A stretch of 64,000 nt of DNA, taken from the NCBI RefSeq assembly GCF_945957355.1, contig NZ_CAMFKM010000006.1:1-64000 (forward strand), read 5' to 3'. The notes under the pieces are model-generated. The model ran no database searches and was not told the DNA's origin. It worked only from the letters and a program-made list of their open reading frames with translations. This document shows, one piece after another, positions 60,828 through 64,000 of the stretch. Within the stretch, counting starts at the first letter, position 1; each line of letters begins with the position of its first letter. The position numbers and the translations under genes were made by a program. Origin of the DNA: an uncultured Reyranella sp. (GTDB lineage Bacteria; Pseudomonadota; Alphaproteobacteria; Reyranellales; Reyranellaceae).

Positions 60828-62060
60828 TCAGCGGGCGTTCTCCTTCTCGAAGTCCGGCACCGCGGCCGAAGCGGCCGCGAAGCGCGGTGCCTTGGTGACC
60901 TTGAGGGCTTCCGCGCCGCCCTCGGTCTGCATGATCTTCGCCATGATCGCCTGCTGCGCCCGCTCGAAGACACCACGGTTCTCGATCAGGAACTTCTGCG
61001 ACTCGCGCAGCTTGGTGACGTAGCTGTTGATCTCCGGAACGACGTAGCGCGCCACCATGTCCCAGCTGCGGCGTGTGTTCTCCGGATTGGCCCAGTCGTG
61101 TATGAAACCGACGACCGTGCCGAATCCACCGCTCTTCGCATAGACGTCCTTGATGACTTTCACGAGGTCGTCGGGCGTGCCGATCGTCGCCGCCGAACCC
61201 GGCGTGAAGGCCGTCTTGTCCACAGCCTCGTCCGGATCGGCGAAGGCCGTCGCACCGGGCCGCTGCAGAGTGCCGACAATATATTCGTTGTGCCAGCGGT
61301 GCAGGCCCACTCGCGCTTCCTCACGGGCCTTTTCGCGCGTCTCCGCGACATGCCAGCTCAGTAGCACGCGCCAGTTCCGGCGATCGACCGTCTGGCCGTG
61401 CTTCTTCGCAGCGTCCTCGGCAAACTTCCACTGCGTCGGCAGCGCCAGGAGCCCCTCGTTCGACATCGAGCCGATCGAGATGATGCCAATCCCGTGCTTG
61501 CCCGCCAGGGTCATGCCCGAGGGACTCACCTGCGAGGCGACGACGAACGGCATGTCCTCCTGCAGCGGCAGGAGCTGCAGGGCGGCGTCCTGCATGGTGT
61601 ACCAGTCGGTCCTGTCGGTCACCCTCTCGCCCCTGAAGAGGCGGCGGATGATGCCGATCGCGTGGTCCTGACGGTCGCGCTGGACCATAGGGTCGATACC
61701 GAGCGTGTGCGCGTCGGATGCCAGCGCGCCGGGACCGGAGCCGAAGATCGCGCGGCCGCCGGTCATGTGATCGAGCTGCACCATGCGCTGGGCGACATTG
61801 TAGGGATGATGGTAGGGTAGCGAGATGACGCCCGTGCCCAGTTTGATGCGCTTGCTGCGCTCGCCGGCGGCCGCCAGGAACATCTCAGGCGAGGCGATCA
61901 TCTCCCAGCCACTCGAATGGTGCTCGCCGCACCAGAACTCGTCATAGCCAAGTCCATCCAGCTGCTCGACCAGGTCGAGATCCCGCCGGAACTGCAGCAT
62001 CGGATTCTCGCCGATTGGATGGTGGGGCGCGAGGAAGGCGCCGAACTTGAGCCGCTGCAT
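60828..62060 (-). CDS. LLM-class flavin-dependent monooxygenase
   Basis: About 410 residues. The luciferase-like barrel is plain: KFGAFLAPHHPIGENPMLQF, GYDEFWCGEHHSSGWEMIAS, LGTGVISLPYHHPYNVAQRM, DHMTGGRAIFGSGPGALASD. It uses reduced FMN (or F420 in some members) and O2; substrate unknown. ATG at 62060 is chosen: GGGGGGG lies 5 bases upstream and the match starts at once; the frame is open a further 60 codons without similarity. The gene does not look related to the polysaccharide genes. Its 3' end nearly meets that of the GT2 gene. Confidence 0.92.
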   Translation of the reverse strand: MQRLKFGAFLAPHHPIGENPMLQFRRDLDLVEQLDGLGYDEFWCGEHHSSGWEMIASPEMFLAAAGERSKRIKLGTGVISLPYHHPYNVAQRMVQLDHMTGGRAIFGSGPGALASDAHTLGIDPMVQRDRQDHAIGIIRRLFRGERVTDRTDWYTMQDAALQLLPLQEDMPFVVASQVSPSGMTLAGKHGIGIISIGSMSNEGLLALPTQWKFAEDAAKKHGQTVDRRNWRVLLSWHVAETREKAREEARVGLHRWHNEYIVGTLQRPGATAFADPDEAVDKTAFTPGSAATIGTPDDLVKVIKDVYAKSGGFGTVVGFIHDWANPENTRRSWDMVARYVVPEINSYVTKLRESQKFLIENRGVFERAQQAIMAKIMQTEGGAEALKVTKAPRFAAASAAVPDFEKENAR

Positions 62061-62257
62061 GGTCGCCCCCCCGATTTCTATGATGTCCTGATATCGAGTC
62101 TTATCATGCCGCGTTCCGCTCCCTGCAGGAAGGCCCTCGACGGGCTGATTTCGGACAGCGGACAAAGGTATGTCCACTTGCGCGCGCGGAAATCGACTGA
62201 CGCCACGCTGGATAACATCGGAATATCCAATTATTTCCAAGTTTTAGACCATCTCCC

Positions 62258-63489
62258 GTGAGCCCTGACCCGCCGCAATCCTCGCCGCCCCCGCGGCTCA
62301 TCCTCGACATTTTGAGGCCGCTCTATGCCGCGACGTCGCAGACGCCCAAGGGCATTCCACAGGTCGAACTCGCCTATGCCGAGCACTTCAGGGCGAACAA
62401 ACTGACCGGCTGCATTTCGCGGTGCTCGATGCCTTCGGTCGATCCCGGATCGTAGGCGACCGACCAGCCGCGGCGGTCCCTTGAACAATCGCCCACCATT
62501 GGGACGGCGACTCTGGCTCGACTACTGCGTATTGGCGGGTCGGCCTGCGCGCCTTCTGGATCCACTTCGTGCTGATGATGAGGCTGTGGGGCAGTCTCGA
62601 GTAGTTCGTCGCGACGCCCGCGGGACGCTTCCACTACATCATTCCATCCCAGCTTCATCGAGCGTTTCTCGCTCATCGAAAGGCTGAAGAATGCCGGCGA
62701 CCTGAAGCTCGTCGTCTTCGTCCATGACATCCACTCAAGCCTCCTTCCGGACTATTTCACCGAAGAAGACACCGAGCTCTATCATCGACAGATTGAGAAT
62801 GTGCCGCATCTGGCCGACGCCATCATCGTGAACTCGTAGGCGACGTCGAACTCCTTCAGGCCCAGCTTCGGTGACGAGTTGGAGTCGCGTTCGCCAATTC
62901 TCGCACCGCTCGGCGTAGCACTGCCGTGCCGAGCCTGCAGCAGCCGTACTTCCACAGCAACCCTACTTCGTCATGCTAGGTACGATCGAGCCGCGCAAAA
63001 ACCACAAGCTGATCTTCAAGATGTGGCTCGACCTGCATCGTGAACTGGGACCTTTAACGCCCCGCCTCCTCGTCTGCGGCGAGCGCGGCTGGAGCCTAGC
63101 GATCTGCTTGAGCGCAGGGACGCTCTGCACGGCTTCGTGGAGGAGTGCGGCCGGCTGCCGAATGCCCCCTCGTCGCCGCCTTGCTGAAGAACGCCTGCGC
63201 CTTGCTGCCTCCATCCTTCGCGGAGGTTTATGGCCTCCCGCTCGCCGAAGCTCTCACGCAGGGGGCTCTCGTCCTCTACAGCGACATCCCCGTCCTCCGG
63301 GAGGTCGGCGGCGATATCCCGGATTATCTCGATCCGACAGAAGGTCCGGCCTGGCATGCCGCGGTGATCGAGTATGCCCGGTCACGGTCGCGAAAGCGCG
63401 AAGCGCAGAACCACAGGCTCGCCTCCTGGCCCCCACCAACCTGGGAGGAGCATTTCACCGTGATCAACTCCGTGCTGCGCAAGCTTTGA
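62258..63489 (+). pseudogene. family 4 glycosyltransferase, heavily broken
   Basis: Pieces of one GT4 lie in order in several frames. LILDILRPLYAATSQTPKGI opens it, with VELAYAEHF; then LERFSLIERLKNAGDLKLVV, VHDIHSSLLPDYFTEEDTEL and ADAIIVNS followed by TAG. Next come YFVMLGTIEPRKNHKLIFKM, then LHGFVEECGRLPNAPLVAALL, LLPPSFAEVYGLPLAEALTQ (EX7E region), REVGGDIPDYLDPTEGPAWH, ending VLRKL at 63489. At least three frame changes and two nonsense codons separate them. Probably once an active transferase of this locus. Confidence 0.8.
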
Positions 63490-63493
63490 GCAA

Positions 63494-63519
63494 AGAAAAA
63501 AGCGGCCCGTGAGGGCCGC
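63494..63519 (-). terminator. rho-independent terminator of ompA-like gene
   Basis: On the minus strand GCGGCCC, loop TCAC, GGGCCGC (63519-63502) is followed by six T's (63501-63496). It lies about 40 bases downstream of the OmpA stop at 63557 and overlaps no intact gene. Confidence 0.85.
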
Positions 63520-63556
63520 CTCTTCCTTGTCTCGGGTGTTCCGGTGAGCCGGCAGC

Positions 63557-64000
63557 TTACTGGATGACGATTTCGACGCGGCGGTTCTGCGGCTCGCGGA
63601 CGTTCGGGCCGGTCTGCACCAGCAGGCCCTGCTCGCCACGGCCCACCACCGCGATCGCGGTCGCCGGCACGCCTTCGCGCACCAGCGCGTCCTTGACGGC
63701 GTTCGCACGACGCAGCGACAGCGCCATGTTGTAGGCCGGCGCGCCCGACGTGTCGGTGTGACCGGTCGCCGTGATGCGGGCGTTACCCTTCGACTTGTAG
63801 GCGCCGGCAGCCTGCTTGATCGTGTTCAGAGCCTGAGCCGACAGGTTCGAGCGATCCCAGTCGAAGAACACCATGAACGACGGCGGCGCAACCATCGGCG
63901 GAGCCGGCGGCGGCGGCGGCGGCGGCGCGTTGAACTTGTAGGTCACGCCAGCCAGCGCCAGGATGTTGTTGTTCTGGAAGCTCACATTGCCGAACGGCGT
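63557..64000 (-). CDS. OmpA-family outer-membrane protein, C-terminal part
   Basis: The gene runs off the right edge. What is visible is the end of a beta-barrel (ILALAGVTYKF), a Pro-rich linker (APPPPPPPAPP) and a full OmpA-like peptidoglycan-binding domain: FMVFFDWDRSNLSAQALNTI, ITATGHTDTSGAPAYNMALS, RRANAVKDALVREGV and NRRVEIVIQ. The Asp and Arg residues that hold diaminopimelate (TDTSG, RRAN) are present. It anchors the outer membrane to the cell wall. Followed by a strong terminator. Confidence 0.92.
   Translation of the reverse strand, partial: TPFGNVSFQNNNILALAGVTYKFNAPPPPPPPAPPMVAPPSFMVFFDWDRSNLSAQALNTIKQAAGAYKSKGNARITATGHTDTSGAPAYNMALSLRRANAVKDALVREGVPATAIAVVGRGEQGLLVQTGPNVREPQNRRVEIVIQ

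Noticed and set aside
1..64000. CRISPR array or retron
   Set aside because: No regularly spaced repeats with spacers, no cas-like or reverse-transcriptase-like protein was seen on either strand.

Overview
The window reads as an alphaproteobacterial chromosome, lineage not resolved. The grounds are high-GC coding, IS66, IS630, IS5, IS30 and IS3 relics of the kinds common in that class, DUF3768 proteins, and an OmpA protein with a Pro-rich linker. It is a surface-polysaccharide island set in a region of decayed mobile DNA. Housekeeping amino-sugar genes lie near both ends: glmS on the minus strand at 3.4-5.3 kb and glmM on the plus strand at 52.5-53.8 kb.

Layout. 0-0.6 kb: decayed IS5-type transposase. 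0.9-5.3 kb: a DUF4407 membrane protein fused to a methyltransferase-like domain, a tRNA-like remnant, and glmS. 5.8-12.4 kb: wecB, a secreted alpha/alpha-barrel-like protein, a heparinase II/III-like protein, and a methyltransferase fused to a sialidase-like repeat domain. 12.5-15.2 kb: nested IS30 and IS66 relics. 15.2-25.4 kb: a methyltransferase / heparinase-like / methyltransferase set, then a minus-strand group of an unknown protein, a GT2 and a very large TPR-GT4 protein. 25.8-34.9 kb: a plus-strand operon of TPR-GT4, a small methyltransferase-like protein, a three-domain deacetylase/methyltransferase/methyltransferase fusion, an asparagine synthase and another methyltransferase. 35.1-44.9 kb: a minus-strand capsule-export operon of an OPX lipoprotein, wbpA, a UDP-uronate epimerase, a GT4, kpsM, kpsT, and a KpsE with a methyltransferase-like N-terminus. 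45-48.2 kb: broken acyl-ester genes and other debris. 48.9-57.9 kb: an accessory region with a NucS-like pseudogene, an HTH/Rep pair, glmM, a tyrosine recombinase, a DUF3768 / Cys-protease-like / DUF3768 module, and transposase relics. 58-64 kb: a multipass membrane protein, a DPM1-GtrA type GT2, an LLM flavin monooxygenase, a GT4 pseudogene and the C-terminal part of an ompA gene.

How the genes may work together. GlmS and GlmM supply the UDP-GlcNAc branch. WecB (2-epimerase), WbpA (6-dehydrogenase) and a UDP-uronate 4-epimerase would make acidic sugars. The asparagine synthase homologue could amidate uronic acids. GT2 and GT4 enzymes would build a polymer, and KpsMTE with the OPX lipoprotein would export it. 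Heparinase-like lyases would trim an acidic polymer. KpsC and KpsS, the usual lipid-linker enzymes, are not seen here.

The most unusual feature is a divergent methyltransferase-like domain (Rossmann glycine motif, then a late D-x-x-R/L-F block). It occurs once alone and three times fused to unrelated partners: a DUF4407 protein, a deacetylase-like protein and KpsE. A second is a tandemly duplicated domain of unknown function, marked by GELSGHRQLY, inside the 1.2-kb-residue TPR-GT4 protein. All functional statements rest on reading motifs by eye; no database search was run.
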